From assembly GCA_021521415.1 (NCBI GenBank), contig JAIQDT010002995.1, forward strand, positions 186,001 to 250,000: DNA of 64,000 bases. The letters are read 5' to 3'. The position numbers were made by a program, and so were the translations under genes. The notes under the pieces are model-generated. The model had not been told where the DNA came from. It made no database searches and worked only from the letters and a program-made list of their open reading frames with translations. The stretch is from Bidens hawaiensis (Eukaryota; Streptophyta; Magnoliopsida; Asterales; Asteraceae). Below, one piece after another: positions 31,009 to 40,654 of this stretch (position 1 is its first letter; the number at the start of each line of letters is the position of its first letter).

Positions 31009-31252
31009 GAAATTAAGGAAACAAGGTCTGGCCAAGACCTTCACAAACTAGGCCTTGTAAATATTTAGTAAAAAAAAATTAAACCAAAAACACGGGGGCG
31101 TGCTTAAGGAAGAACGGTGTCGTGCCAAAAATTGCGGGCCGGAATCTTCGCTGCAAAAATCTCAGTCAGACTGGTTTGTAATAGAATTGTCAGAGTAAAA
31201 AAACGGGTCGTGCTTACAAAAGCATGGGGTCGTGCTTAGGTATCTGGTTGGT

Positions 31253-31260
31253 TATAAAAG
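31253..31260 (+). promoter_or_regulatory. TATA box after a doubled palindrome (Athila H unit 1)
   Basis: TATAAAAG about 15 bases after a GCATGGGGTCGTGC palindrome and 66 bases before the ATG at 31326. Promoter activity is inferred. Confidence 0.5.
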
Positions 31261-31325
31261 GCACCTCTTGCCAATGCATTCCTTGCACCAACCAAAACCA
31301 AAACACTCCTATCTGAAAGTTCAAC

Positions 31326-31613
31326 ATGCCTACTGAAATGAGTGAAGCAATTCCAGTTCCTCGACAACCGAGAAAAGATGCTCGCCATGTTTCCAAAGCC
31401 GAGCTTCTCTTGAAACTTCAAGAACTCGTTAAGGAACTCACAGAAATGAATCTCCTTGCTGAGATGCGTCTCGTCCAACTCACTGAATCAGTGGAAAACA
31501 TGAAAATGGAACTTCGAAACGTCAATGAACAACTCCAGTTTCAAGTTCTCGGTTTCACGTACTTTCCGCCACCAGGGCCATTCGAAGGAGGAGAACCTTT
31601 CGGGGAAATCTAG
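31326..31613 (+). CDS. small coiled-coil protein, Athila H unit 1
   Basis: 95 aa from ATG 31326. Residues ~28-70 form a strong heptad pattern (L-L-L-K-L-Q-E-L-V-K-E-L; Leu at regular a/d positions). The tail is Pro/Gly-rich (F-P-P-P-G-P-F-E-G-G). No known domain. It sits behind its own TATA-palindrome module. It is open in an element whose pol is badly broken, but at 95 codons this could be chance. A broken relative follows at 32090. Confidence 0.45.
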   Translation: MPTEMSEAIPVPRQPRKDARHVSKAELLLKLQELVKELTEMNLLAEMRLVQLTESVENMKMELRNVNEQLQFQVLGFTYFPPPGPFEGGEPFGEI

Positions 31614-32032
31614 GAAACTTAATTTTCTGTTTTTGTGTGTAAACAAGTGCATTACGCACAATGTGCTAGGAAATTTGGGCTTAACCCGAATATTTACTTA
31701 TTTTTAGGAATACCGGGCTTATCCCGTATTTGTTTTAAGACCTTTTAATTTTAATGAAAAGTAATTTTTAGGATGACCAAATTTCTAAAATATCATGCTA
31801 AACATCATTCTAAAAATTTCGGCTCTCGCGTTTGACCGAAAAATAAAAGAAAAACCTTAGTGACTAAAAGCACGGGCCGTGCTTCAAGAGGCACGAGGTC
31901 GTGGCCACCCTAGAATCTTTAGCATGATACGCGCTGACTCCGTACAATTCTCTGACTTAGAAACATTTATTCCCCTAGCAGCACAGGGCCGTGCTACCAA
32001 AAGCACGGGCCCGTGTTTGACTTTCCAGTCTC
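31614..32032 (+). other. non-coding spacer with two palindrome doublets
   Basis: The UTR of unit 1 leads into the upstream region of unit 2. Doublets at about 31870 and 31980. ORF 31879-32073 spans these palindromes and is not credible. Confidence 0.5.
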
Positions 32033-32040
32033 TATATAAT
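32033..32040 (+). promoter_or_regulatory. TATA box after a doubled palindrome (Athila H unit 2)
   Basis: TATATAAT lies about 20 bases after the doublet at 31980-32018 and 50 bases before an ATG at 32090. Confidence 0.5.
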
Positions 32041-32089
32041 GCATGCAAACACTCACTATTCCATTCACACTAAACACAACATTACTGAA

Positions 32090-32254
32090 ATGGAAAGCAA
32101 GAAAGTTGAATGGAGGCCAGTGAGGAAAGGCAAGCAACATGATTCTTTCTCAACCGGGAAATCGTAAAGCTCGACAAAAAGCTTTCCGAGCTCTTGGAAG
32201 TAAAACGAGCACCACCACACATTCAAGACTTGTTCGGGAATGGTGGTCGTTGAA
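32090..32254 (+). pseudogene. broken small coiled-coil ORF, Athila H unit 2
   Basis: ATG 32090 gives 25 codons to TAA 32165-32167. Shifting one base restores a Leu/Lys-rich helix (K-L-D-K-K-L-S-E-L-L) ending F-G-N-G-G-R near 32254. Layout and composition resemble the 31326 ORF, suggesting a duplicated transcription unit that decayed. Confidence 0.4.
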
Positions 32255-32676
32255 GTCCTGACTTTGTTTTATGATGAAGTTGCTCCCGCTAGTGTTATGT
32301 GTTAAGATCTAGGATTGTTGTTGTACTTTTCATTTCTACTATATTTAATTATGTCTTTATGTTTTATGTTTTAATAAAATTTAGGACTTTTAATGACTAT
32401 CTTAAACTAACCCGCAAAGAAAATCAATTAAAAACGAACCAGCTCGACAAATAAACAAAATAAAAAGAGAAGTTGTCTGCATTATGCAGCACGGTACAGT
32501 GCTTCCAAAAGCGCGGCGCCGTGCTTTTATGTCCAATGTAGTTACGGATTTTTAATTAATAAAATTACTTTTCCAACCACACAACCCTAAAACCAACTTC
32601 GTTTCTGAACAACAAACCGCCGACCAACCTCCAATTTCACTAATTTCTTCATCAAATCTTCAATTTCGAACCAAAG
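32255..32676 (+). other. AT-rich spacer and leader before Athila ORF3
   Basis: No ORF. A palindrome doublet at ~32490-32525 is followed by A/C-rich leader-like sequence (accacacaaccctaaaacc region) up to the donor at 32677. No clear TATA was found. Confidence 0.45.
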
Positions 32677-33153
32677 GTATGTTAATTTAACGATTATATT
32701 GTTCAAATTCATCTTTCTAGGTTTAGTTTAACCCTAAAATCTCTCAAATTGATAAAATCGGGTCTAAACCCGAAAACGATATGGGTTATTCTATTTTTTT
32801 ATGATGAATGTTTTGTTGAATAGTTGATTGTGAAAGTTTAATTGAAAGGAACCATTCGGGTTTTGGATCTTGAGATGAATATCCAACAAACTAATAAACC
32901 AATTGTTATAATCGTTTATAAATGAAGGATAGAATCTGAATTAAGTAGAAATTAAGATTAAAAACACGAACCGTGCTTTGAACAACACGAATCGTGGTCA
33001 CCTTTCGGTCAACAAAAAGTCCAATTTTGTTGGAACTGACAAACAGCAACAGCACGGTACCGTGCTTTTGAAAGCACGCCGCCGTGCTTTGCTCTCTGTT
33101 CCAGCATAATGATATTTTTTGTTGAATTTTGCTAATTTGGGTACAAATTGCAG
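32677..33153 (+). other. candidate leader intron before Athila ORF3
   Basis: Donor CCAAAG/GTATGT (32677), acceptor ACAAATTGCAG (33153) directly before ATG 33154. The 477 bases are T-rich with a palindrome doublet inside (33050). The layout parallels the ORF3 introns of the Sireviruses. Confidence 0.5.
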
Positions 33154-34395
33154 ATGGCCGAGTATGAGGACGATGTTCATGCATTTCTAGTCTTTCCCGG
33201 ACGCAGTGCAAGGAACAGACAGGCTAATGCCAGACTAGCCTACCTGAACCGACGGTTTCCAGAACCAAACTTCTAAGCCTGCAGAAACACATTCCGCCAA
33301 GTCAATCAATGGGACCGGTACAAGACATTTGTGAAAGGGCCATGGAAAAGGGTTTTTGGTCAAACGGGAGAGGCAATAACAGAACTGACAAAGGAGTTCT
33401 TAGCTTATTTCAACATAAAGAAGAAGAAATTGGACATGTGGGATGAAGATGCAATCGAATTTAGATGTGGGGGTGAATGGCACACAACTTCTGTCACCCA
33501 ACTGGGAATTATCTGGGAATCAACACAACCGCGGAAACTGACTCAGAAGTTTGGTTTAAACAACATTTTCAGATGAAGATGCTGATGATGAAGCTGAAGC
33601 AGGGAACACAAGGTTAGAAGCAAGGTAACAACTGAGTTATGGTGCTGAAGAATACAATGCAAGCGTTTCAAATAGCACAGCACTACGTGACCCGCTCATG
33701 AGATACATTCACCGTCTGCTCAGTCACACTGCCACGGCTCAAGGTCAAAGTTTAACTTGAGAGATCTTTGGGCATTGTACTGCATGAAGAATGACGAACC
33801 ATGCAACATCACATTATTATTCTGCAAGCTTTTCATGACAAATGCAACTGCCAAAGGAAACACCCTGATTTTTGGTGGCCCTTGGATCTATAACCTTTAT
33901 GGGGCCTATGATGTGGACAGAGAAGGGACCCGAAGCCCATATCCGATAGTTTTCAGCCTTGATTATTGCCAAAGCATGCAGATGGTTCAGCGAATCGGTC
34001 AGAACCCGGATGTGTGGAGGTTATGTGATAAATATAACCAGGTTTGGGATCCCGAATACCCTGCAGAGATTATGCTTCAGGATGTGCCCGAGAGACGAGG
34101 ATCACCGCCTAAACAATACCCACACCGCACCTACCATCAGCGAGGAGGCCCATCTTCATCAGGGGTCGGCCCCAGCTCGTCATACGACAGCCGATACTCT
34201 TTCGAGGGTCTATGTGGACTCATTGATCAATTCTCAGCTAACACTACCGCCTCATTTGACAGGATCATAGTTCATATCGCAGCCTCGGACGCACAGAGGG
34301 CAGCGGAGTATGAGGAGACGATGAGAGAGATTGATCGATTGGGTTATCGCATGGATAGGCAGTGGGGACCATTTGACCCTGACACGGGTAACTGA
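33154..34395 (+). pseudogene. Athila H third ORF (env-position), broken
   Basis: ATG 33154 (M-A-E-Y-E-D-D). Stops at 33274-33276 and 33574-33576; after a degraded gap it resumes around 33757 (D-L-W-A-L-Y-C-M) and ends at 34395. It includes A-I-E-F-R-C-G-G-E-W-H-T-T-S-V-T-Q-L-G, a pattern seen in plant-transposon ORFs of Athila type, and a C-terminal Ser/Gly-rich linker plus helix. No membrane segment is visible. I infer kinship with Athila ORF proteins; the function is unknown. Confidence 0.6.
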
Positions 34396-36264
34396 TGTGT
34401 GGCGGCACTGGAAGGTCGAGCACCGGCAGGGGTTGGTAGTACCTTTATGACATTATTATTATGTGTATTTTAAACAATTTACTTTCTTTCGTACGTGTTT
34501 ATTTGTTTGTTTGGTTGGACACTTTTATGGCAGTGGGTGCCAAAATATCATTAGTAGGTATGTATTTAGCCCGATAGGGCAAGGTATGGATGATTCCACA
34601 CCCAATTTTCAGCAAATTATGCTTGATTGTTTGTGGTTGTTTGAAGTTTTATATTCTACAGGTACAAAACAGGAAAACGGACAATAAACAGGGGAACCTC
34701 TGTCGAAATTTCGTTAGCCCGTATGGAAGTACCTCTCCATTTTAACCCACCATACTTAATTAGAATTTTTATCTTTCAATGAATCTTTGCACATTGAGGA
34801 CAATGCGAGATTCAAGTGTGGGAAGGGGAATTACTTGACCAATTGTTTACTTGACCAATTGTTTGCTCAAATAATTATAAAAATTCTCTAATCAACAAAT
34901 ATTTTTGCAGCAAACAAAGATTATTTTTTAAAACCTAAAGAGAAATCCAGGAAAAGTTTTTTGCAAATAACCGATTACTAGTCTATTATAACCAAAGAAA
35001 AGTGAAAAGGTAAAAAGAATTTTTGTAATATTCAGAAGAAATTTATGCAAAATATGGCGTTTATACCCAATTCCTCTGTTACTCTGAGATAAAACCTCAT
35101 GCCATATATATTTTTGTGGAAGCTTTGAGTGAGTCATATGTTTCGTGTGATTTAGAACTTGTCGCAAATATTCATTTCAAGACCACATGAAGCATTGTAT
35201 AAAGAAGAAGGTAATGATATCATCATTCACCAAATTACAAAACCCAAAAACCTTAACCAAAACCCTACCACTTTATCCATCTCACCGGTAAAATACAACA
35301 CTGGTCTTTTACCGGCAGACCTTAAAGAACTGGAAATGCATTCTTTCGATTTCAATTTCCTTTGCTGCATACATTTCGCAAAACTTAGGTTGCCTCCAGA
35401 ACTTAGGGAGAGAATCTTCTCTTCAGCAATGAGGTGAGGAAAAAGTGGCGCCAAGACGAACAAAGGCCACCATATTGTGGAATTTCAAAAAACGCAATGA
35501 AAAGAAGAGAAAAAGGATACGAGCGACGCTTAGGTTGCGAAAATTGGTCCCACGAAGGAAGATGTAGAAAAAGTCAAACTCAGTCTCAGCATGAATATAC
35601 CGAACTAATGAGGGTGGGGGCTATTAGGCTAAAAGCCGAACGATCCACTAGAGTTGGAAGTTATGTTCAGAACAGGATTGAGGAAGAACTGATCCACATC
35701 CTCGACAAAACTGGTATTGACGATCTGACCTTAAAATAGTCACTAGGTCTCTAATAAAAAAAATCGGGAGAAAAAGCTAACCATTGAAGACATCTCAAGA
35801 TTCTCGACAATCAGCAAAAGTTGTACTTACCATCCTCACCTTCATTAACCTAGATCCTTAAACCGCCACAAAATACCAAAATCCCGACTCACACAAGACA
35901 AACCCATATTACCTTCTGATCTATGCAACCCTTCACAAAAGTGGAGATTTGAACTTGTTACAAGCTTATTTAACACAAGTTGCATATTGACTAAGAGTGT
36001 TCACATACATACATCACAAGTATGATCAGATATAAAACCGAGTGTGAGTGAACATTGTGAGAACGTGACATTTTGCATAAATAGAAGCTCATAAAAAAAA
36101 TTTCCTTTTTATTTATCACTAAATATACGAATTAAGGTTGGTTATTTTGTTTCCATTTTCTTGGAACTCATTTAAGGGATGGCTATAATCCGAGTTTGCT
36201 GTTTTTAGAGAGTAATTATAAATAGATTGCTTGAGGACAAGCAATGTTCAAGTGTGGGGATGTT
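34396..36264 (+). other. Athila H 3' untranslated region
   Basis: Contains a first PPT-like context (GAGGACAATGCGAG..TTCAAGTGTGGG, ~34796-34822) and a second adjoining the LTR (GAGGACAAGCAATG..TTCAAGTGTGGGG, ~36232-36260). Overlapping ORFs 35159-35437 and 35434-35739 give Lys/Arg-rich peptides I do not recognise; they may be remnants or chance. Confidence 0.55.
36249..36264 (+). other. polypurine tract of Athila H
   Basis: CAAGTGTGGGGATGTT directly before the 3' LTR. It matches the PPT of element L (AAGTGTGGGGATATT), linking L to Athila-type replication. Confidence 0.75.
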
Positions 36265-37934
36265 TGATGTACATAAAATTATACATCTATCAAATAACAT
36301 AGCACATAAGACTACTTATCATAATAAAATGAAATTTCAGGTGAAACCAAGCCCCAAACAAAAAAAACAAGCGAAAAGACGAAGAAAAACGGAAGAAAAA
36401 ACAAGAAACACACCCCCCATGCCTCAAGAAACACGCCCCCGTGCTTCTGAACACAAGAAATGACCAAAATCTACAAGAAAAGACAAAAACTATGAACAAA
36501 AGCACGAGGTCGTGCCCTTGACCACGGGGCCGTGGTCGTTTACAAGAAAAGACAAAATGAATTTGGCACATGTCATAAAAATGCACGGGGGCGTGCCTAC
36601 GTAAGCGCGATGCCGTGCCTCTCACTCCAGATTGCCTATAAATAGTGGCTCATGTTGCACTCATTTGGTGTGCCTTGAAGAGAGTTCTATCCGGTTTTCA
36701 CTTATAAAAACACACACTATCACTTACATTGAAGATCTAGTGAAGAGTTTGAAGGCTTGGAGGTCATCATCATTAACCATCATCATCAACCATCATCATC
36801 ATCATTAATAAGGAAGATTCATCCACATTTGGTTAGATTGTTCTAGTTTAATCATATGTTTGTTAACATCATCCATCCTAATGTTAATCACCATGCTCAT
36901 TATGAGCTAAACTCCATTTATCATCTAATATCTATGAAGAAGCTTTGTTTTACTTGATAATTATATAAAATTGTGGTTTAGTCTAGTAAAGTACATGGTT
37001 ATCTTATAATTATCTTTTGATGAGAAATGTTTCACCGTCTTAAATCAACAATTCAAAGTTGGTGATTGTCAATTCTATTGACAATCATTCATGATCGATT
37101 CATGTTCTTAAAAAATAGAAATACTTTGATAAATTATCGAAACATGGATCCTTATATTGTATTTAGAAATGATGAGATATAAGTTATGATCTATTTCACT
37201 AAGTCTTGGTAATCCGAAAATGGCATTGCTTAGGATATCATGCTAGTTAAAGAAATCATATGTTAACGGAATGTGTAATTATAACCTACTTAAATCAACC
37301 TAGGGGAGGTTGTGTGACTAAACTACAACCACCCGAAGTTGTTAGAATTGGTATTTGAGAAATCGAAGTCAATCATAATCTTTCTACTTTACGAAACTAC
37401 TTGCCAACTTAAATTGACATTCTCGAGGTAGAATGACATTAGGAAAGGGTGGACTTTAAAATGCACATGTTACTCTTTTTATGTCAAAGATGCTCACTTA
37501 AGGCTTAAGGAGCTATCTATCATATATTATTACGACAAGTTTACCACATGTTTACATATTAATTATCAAGGATAAAATGGAGTGGATTCTTGATCTTAGA
37601 TGGTAACCTTCATATAATTGAACTACTTGTTTAGAATTTCTCGTCTTGGTCACCTATATATTATATATAAGTATATATATTTTATAAAAAGTTCAAAAAT
37701 TAACCCCAAAATGATTAAAACCTCCGATTAAAGTAAAACAACGATTTATTATTAGAAACATTTGTGTCCACGGATCGATACTTGGTTCTTACCAATACTA
37801 TTCTACATATACGATAGGTACACTTGCCTATTTTGTGTGTGTTTAGTCTTTGTAGAAATCACTTTTATAAATTTAAAACACGATCTTGTCCTAAAACAAA
37901 TCATCCCATCTATCATATTTATACAAGCTACGCA
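36265..37934 (+). repeat. 3' LTR of Athila H
   Basis: Starts TGATGTACATAAAATTATAC. The right end is put at ...GCTACGCA (37934), just before chromovirus coding sequence; no second LTR is available to confirm it. Contains three palindrome doublets (36407-36612), a TATA box and a CATCAT microsatellite (36767-36805). Confidence 0.7.
36583..36644 (+). promoter_or_regulatory. LTR promoter of Athila H: doubled palindrome and TATA
   Basis: GCACGGGGGCGTGC, a short spacer, GCGCGATGCCGTGC, then CACTCCAG and TATAAATA at 36637-36644. This is the same module as at 31204-31260 and 31980-32040 in the 3' region. Confidence 0.6.
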
Positions 37935-37948
37935 GAACGCATCATATT

Positions 37949-38447
37949 TCCCGATGATGTCACCAGTCTTCCACCCGTTCGACCGATTGAATTTTGAATC
38001 GATCTTGTGCCCGGAACAATGCCCATGGCCAAGGCTCCTTATCATTTAGCCCCGTTGGAAATGCAAGAATTGTCGAACCAAATCGAAGAACTTTCCGATA
38101 AAGGTTTCATTCGTCCTAGCTCTTCTCCTTGGGGCGCTCCCGTTCTCTTCGTGAAAAAGAAGGATGGTTCGTTTCTAATGTGCATCAATTATCGAGAGCT
38201 TAACAAACTCACTATTAAAAATCAATATCCTTTGCCACGAATCGACGATATTTTCGACCAACTTCAAGGCGCAACTTGTTTCTCAAAAATCGATCTTTGA
38301 TCGGGTTAACATCAATTGGGTGTTCGCGAAGAAGACATTCCGAAAACCGATTTTCTTACTCGATATGGACATTTCGAATTTTTGGTCATGCCCTTCGGGT
38401 TAACCAATGCAACCGCGGTATTTATGGATTTCATGAACCGCGTTTGC
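37949..38447 (+). pseudogene. chromovirus G pol, RT N-terminal part
   Basis: F-P-D-D-V-T-S-L-P-P-V-R-P (37949), then [19 protein letters not shown] and [16 protein letters not shown]. In-frame TGA near 37999 and at 38298-38300 stand where Arg codons are usual (CGA to TGA), plus a TAA for Tyr shortly after. Ends at N-R-V-C where element D entered. Confidence 0.88.
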
Positions 38448-38943
38448 TGTAGGTCCCCCCGGGGGCGTCGCCGATCGATACGAGATCCGCACGAGGTCTA
38501 GGAGTGCGGAATCCTCCTAGACTCGTTAATGGTGTACAAGATGAAGAACACAAACACGTACACGAACAAATACACGAACAAATAAACAAATCTGCAGATT
38601 CTTTATAATAATAATTAAAACACGTTACATACCGTAACCAAACAGAAAACACGACTGACCCGAGGTGAGCTCTACCTCGGGTCGTCTCACACGACTCTCC
38701 TTGTCTCTTACTCTCTCTAAACAAACAAACTACTCAAGACACACACTAATTTCTGGATTCTTAACCTAAACAAGACACACGCATATATATATAAACTTCA
38801 GTAGGCGTCAGTAGGCGAAGTTGTGATAACTTCGCCTAAGGTGAAGTTGTTCTAACTTCGCCTAAGGCGAAGTTGTTCTAACTTCACCTATGGCGTCTCC
38901 GCTGGTCTGAATTGCATAGCGACGGTCACAAAATGCACCAACA
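38448..38943 (-). repeat. 3' LTR of element D
   Basis: 496 bp. On the minus strand it starts TGTTGGTGCATTTTG and ends GGGACCTACA. Carries three palindrome units (38813-38889) upstream of a TATA-like run (about 38783-38795). Confidence 0.92.
38813..38889 (-). repeat. GGCGAAGTT palindrome array, 3 units (D 3' LTR)
   Basis: Three ~26-base palindromes of form GGCGAAGTTGNNNTAACTTCGCC in 77 bases. The partner LTR has five units in 130 bases; this accounts for the whole 53-bp length difference between the LTRs. Confidence 0.85.
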
Positions 38944-39003
38944 GTCTCCCCTTTGACCGTTGCTCTCAATTCTAACAAACACGAAAGATCATCTGTTACA
39001 AAA

Positions 39004-39028
39004 CATGCACCAACAGACTCCCTCTTAA
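39004..39028 (-). other. second LTR-start/PPT-like junction inside element D
   Basis: Minus strand: AAGAGGGAGTC then TGTTGGTGCATG, a copy of the PPT-LTR junction about 70 bases upstream of the real one (AAGGGGAGAC/TGTTGG at 38943/38944). Multiple PPTs are a known Sirevirus trait. Confidence 0.6.
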
Positions 39029-39841
39029 CTGATGATCTTCTGTTTGCTCTTCAACCAGCCGTGTCTGAAACTGTCATGTAGCTTCACAAATCTACCAATC
39101 ACCCAGCGTCTTCCATATCAGATCTCCCCTTCAGTGTAAGCTTCTCCGACTATAACGATTGAGGTCTTTGAAATGCATGCATCCTCGTGCCAATAGATCA
39201 TCTCAACCAATCACGTGAGTCCATCTGACTTCACCAACACGTGAAGTTGGGCTTCCTCCACAACTTCACCAACTCGTCGGCATACGATAAGGTTTAATCT
39301 TCAACTACTCAACATCAAGTGATCAATTTCATCACAAAAACCACCTTGACAGAATCTAACAAATGACCATTAATTAATCCGAAGCATCTTCAATCACCAG
39401 GGATAACGATCAAGAACATAAACACTTTAGTTCCCGATTAAATCCAACTTGTTCCAGAATTTTCACTCTAATAAATAAGCATCACGTTTCAGGATCCAAT
39501 TCTCGAACGCCTTGAAAATAACATAAATAATATGCTCTGACCGCAATCCAGTAATGACAAAAACCTTCAGTTCAATTTGACTTTCTTCAGTTGGTCAACC
39601 TCGAACAACAACAATTTCATTGCCCACAAACACCCAAATATGTGTCAATATCCAGTTTCAATCAATATCCCATTCTCAAACTCAACTCCATATCCAGAGT
39701 TGACACGTATTTGTTCACACGTAAAACCAAGAGATAACAAGTTTCACTCGTTGACGGAACAATGTCTTCGGTCTCACAATAATCGTGTACACCTGGCCAT
39801 ACAGACGAAAACTCCAAATACTCGTTTTTTTTTTTTTTTTT
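39029..39841. other. internal non-coding region of element D
   Basis: About 0.8 kb without ORF, palindromes or recognisable gag/pol similarity. A T-run at 39827-39847 (A-run on the element strand) separates it from the palindrome-rich leader. Its origin is unknown. Confidence 0.5.
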
Positions 39842-39849
39842 TTTTTTAA

Positions 39850-40010
39850 CTTCGCCGAGAAGTCAACTTCGCCTAAAGTCAACTTCGCCTGTTCATAACT
39901 TCGCCTGGCTATAACTTCGCCTGTCCATAACTTCGCCAGACCTTATATCTTCGCTGAAACCCTACGAACAGTGACGGGAACTTCGCCTGATGAACAATAA
40001 CTTCGCCTGC
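39850..40010 (-). repeat. GGCGAAGTT array in the leader of D
   Basis: About nine AACTTCGCC half-sites (plus-strand view), e.g. 39850, 39866, 39881, 39897, 39912 and 39928, mostly in one orientation. Equivalent to the leader arrays of B and C. Confidence 0.7.
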
Positions 40011-40091
40011 GGCGCTGTTCGGCCAGAAACGCACAGAAACGTGCCAGAAACACCAAAACGCAGATCTCGAACCATAGCATAAGAGCCTAAC

Positions 40092-40103
40092 GCTCTGATA
40101 CCA
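40092..40103 (-). other. primer-binding site of element D
   Basis: GCTCTGATACCA on the plus strand is the complement of TGGTATCAGAGC, two bases inside the 5' LTR. Confidence 0.92.
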
Positions 40104-40105
40104 CA

Positions 40106-40654
40106 TGTAGGTCCCCCCGGGGGCGTCACCGATCGATACGAGATCTGCACGAGGTCTAGGAGTGCGGAATCCTCCTAGACTTGTTAATGGTGTACAAGAT
40201 GAAGAACACAAACACGTACACGAACAAATACCCGAACAAATAAACAAATCTGCAGATTCTTTATAATAATAATTAAAACACGTTACATACTGTAACCAAA
40301 CAGAAAACACGACTGACCCGAGGTGAGCTCTACCTCGGGTCGTCTCACACGACTCTCCTTGTCTCTTACTCTCTCTAAACAAACAAACTACTCAAGACAC
40401 ACACTAATTTCTGGATTCTTAACCTAAACAAGACACACGCATATATATATAAACTTCAGTAGGCGTCAGTAGGCGAAGTTGTTCATAACTTCGCCTATGG
40501 CGAAGTTGTGATAACTTCGCCAAAGGTGAAGTTGTCCTAACTTCGCCGTTGGCGAAGTTGTTCTAACTTCGCCTAAGGCGAAGTTGTTCTAACTTCACCT
40601 ATGGCGTCTCCGCTGGTCTGAAATGCATAGCGACGGTCACAAAATGCACCAACA
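40106..40654 (-). repeat. 5' LTR of element D
   Basis: 549 bp, very similar to the 3' LTR except for two extra palindrome units (40471-40600 holds five). Followed by TSD TTTGC. Confidence 0.93.

Larger units (their letters stand above)
31093..33100 (+). repeat. doubled palindrome GCACGG..CCGTGC, seven doublets
   Basis: Imperfect palindromes of form GCACGNNNNCGTGC occur in pairs about 6-12 bases apart, often joined by TT...AAA. Approximate starts: 31093, 31204, 31870, 31980, 32490, 32965, 33050. Three more pairs lie at 36407, 36500 and 36583. Arms stay complementary while the middle varies (GGGC, AGGT, GTAC, CGCC). Confidence 0.75.
31009..36264 (+). other. Athila H 3' region with repeated promoter-like modules
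   Basis: 5.2 kb between pol and the 3' LTR. It carries about ten doublets of a GCACGG..CCGTGC palindrome (listed separately), two TATA boxes each followed by a small coiled-coil ORF or its remnant, a candidate intron, a broken third ORF (33154-34395) and a UTR (34396-36264) with two TTCAAGTGTGGG motifs. Much longer than the matching part of most Gypsy elements, but typical for Athila. Confidence 0.7.
15099..37934 (+). mobile_element. Athila-type Gypsy retrotransposon H, 5'-truncated, split by element B
   Basis: Protease to integrase (15099-16359 and 28660-31008), a long 3' region with small ORFs and a broken third ORF (31009-36264), and a 3' LTR (36265-~37934). Gag, PBS and 5' LTR are missing; the left edge abuts truncated element L. 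Sirevirus B sits inside the RT between duplicated ATGTT. Multiple stops and frameshifts show an old copy. Athila identity rests on the protease/RT/integrase sequence style, the long env-position region and the TTCAAGTGTGGGG PPT. Confidence 0.88.
38448..40654 (-). mobile_element. small non-autonomous Sirevirus-like element D (minus strand)
   Basis: LTRs 38448-38943 and 40106-40654 flank 1162 bases. TSD TTTGC (38443-38447, 40655-40659). Read on the minus strand: LTR TGTTGG...ACCTACA, initiator tRNA-Met PBS, leader with a stretch matching B's leader (GTTCATCAGGCGAAGTT), internal non-coding sequence, PPT, LTR. No gag or pol ORF, so it needs proteins from other elements. The 39577-39849 ORF is not credible. 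Confidence 0.93.

Noticed and set aside
35159..35739. two overlapping ORFs as an Athila gene
   Set aside because: Basic low-complexity peptides, different frames, no recognised motif; left only as a note in the UTR entry.
39577..39849. 90-aa ORF in element D
   Set aside because: Opposite to the element's strand, ends in a Phe run from a T tract, no domain.
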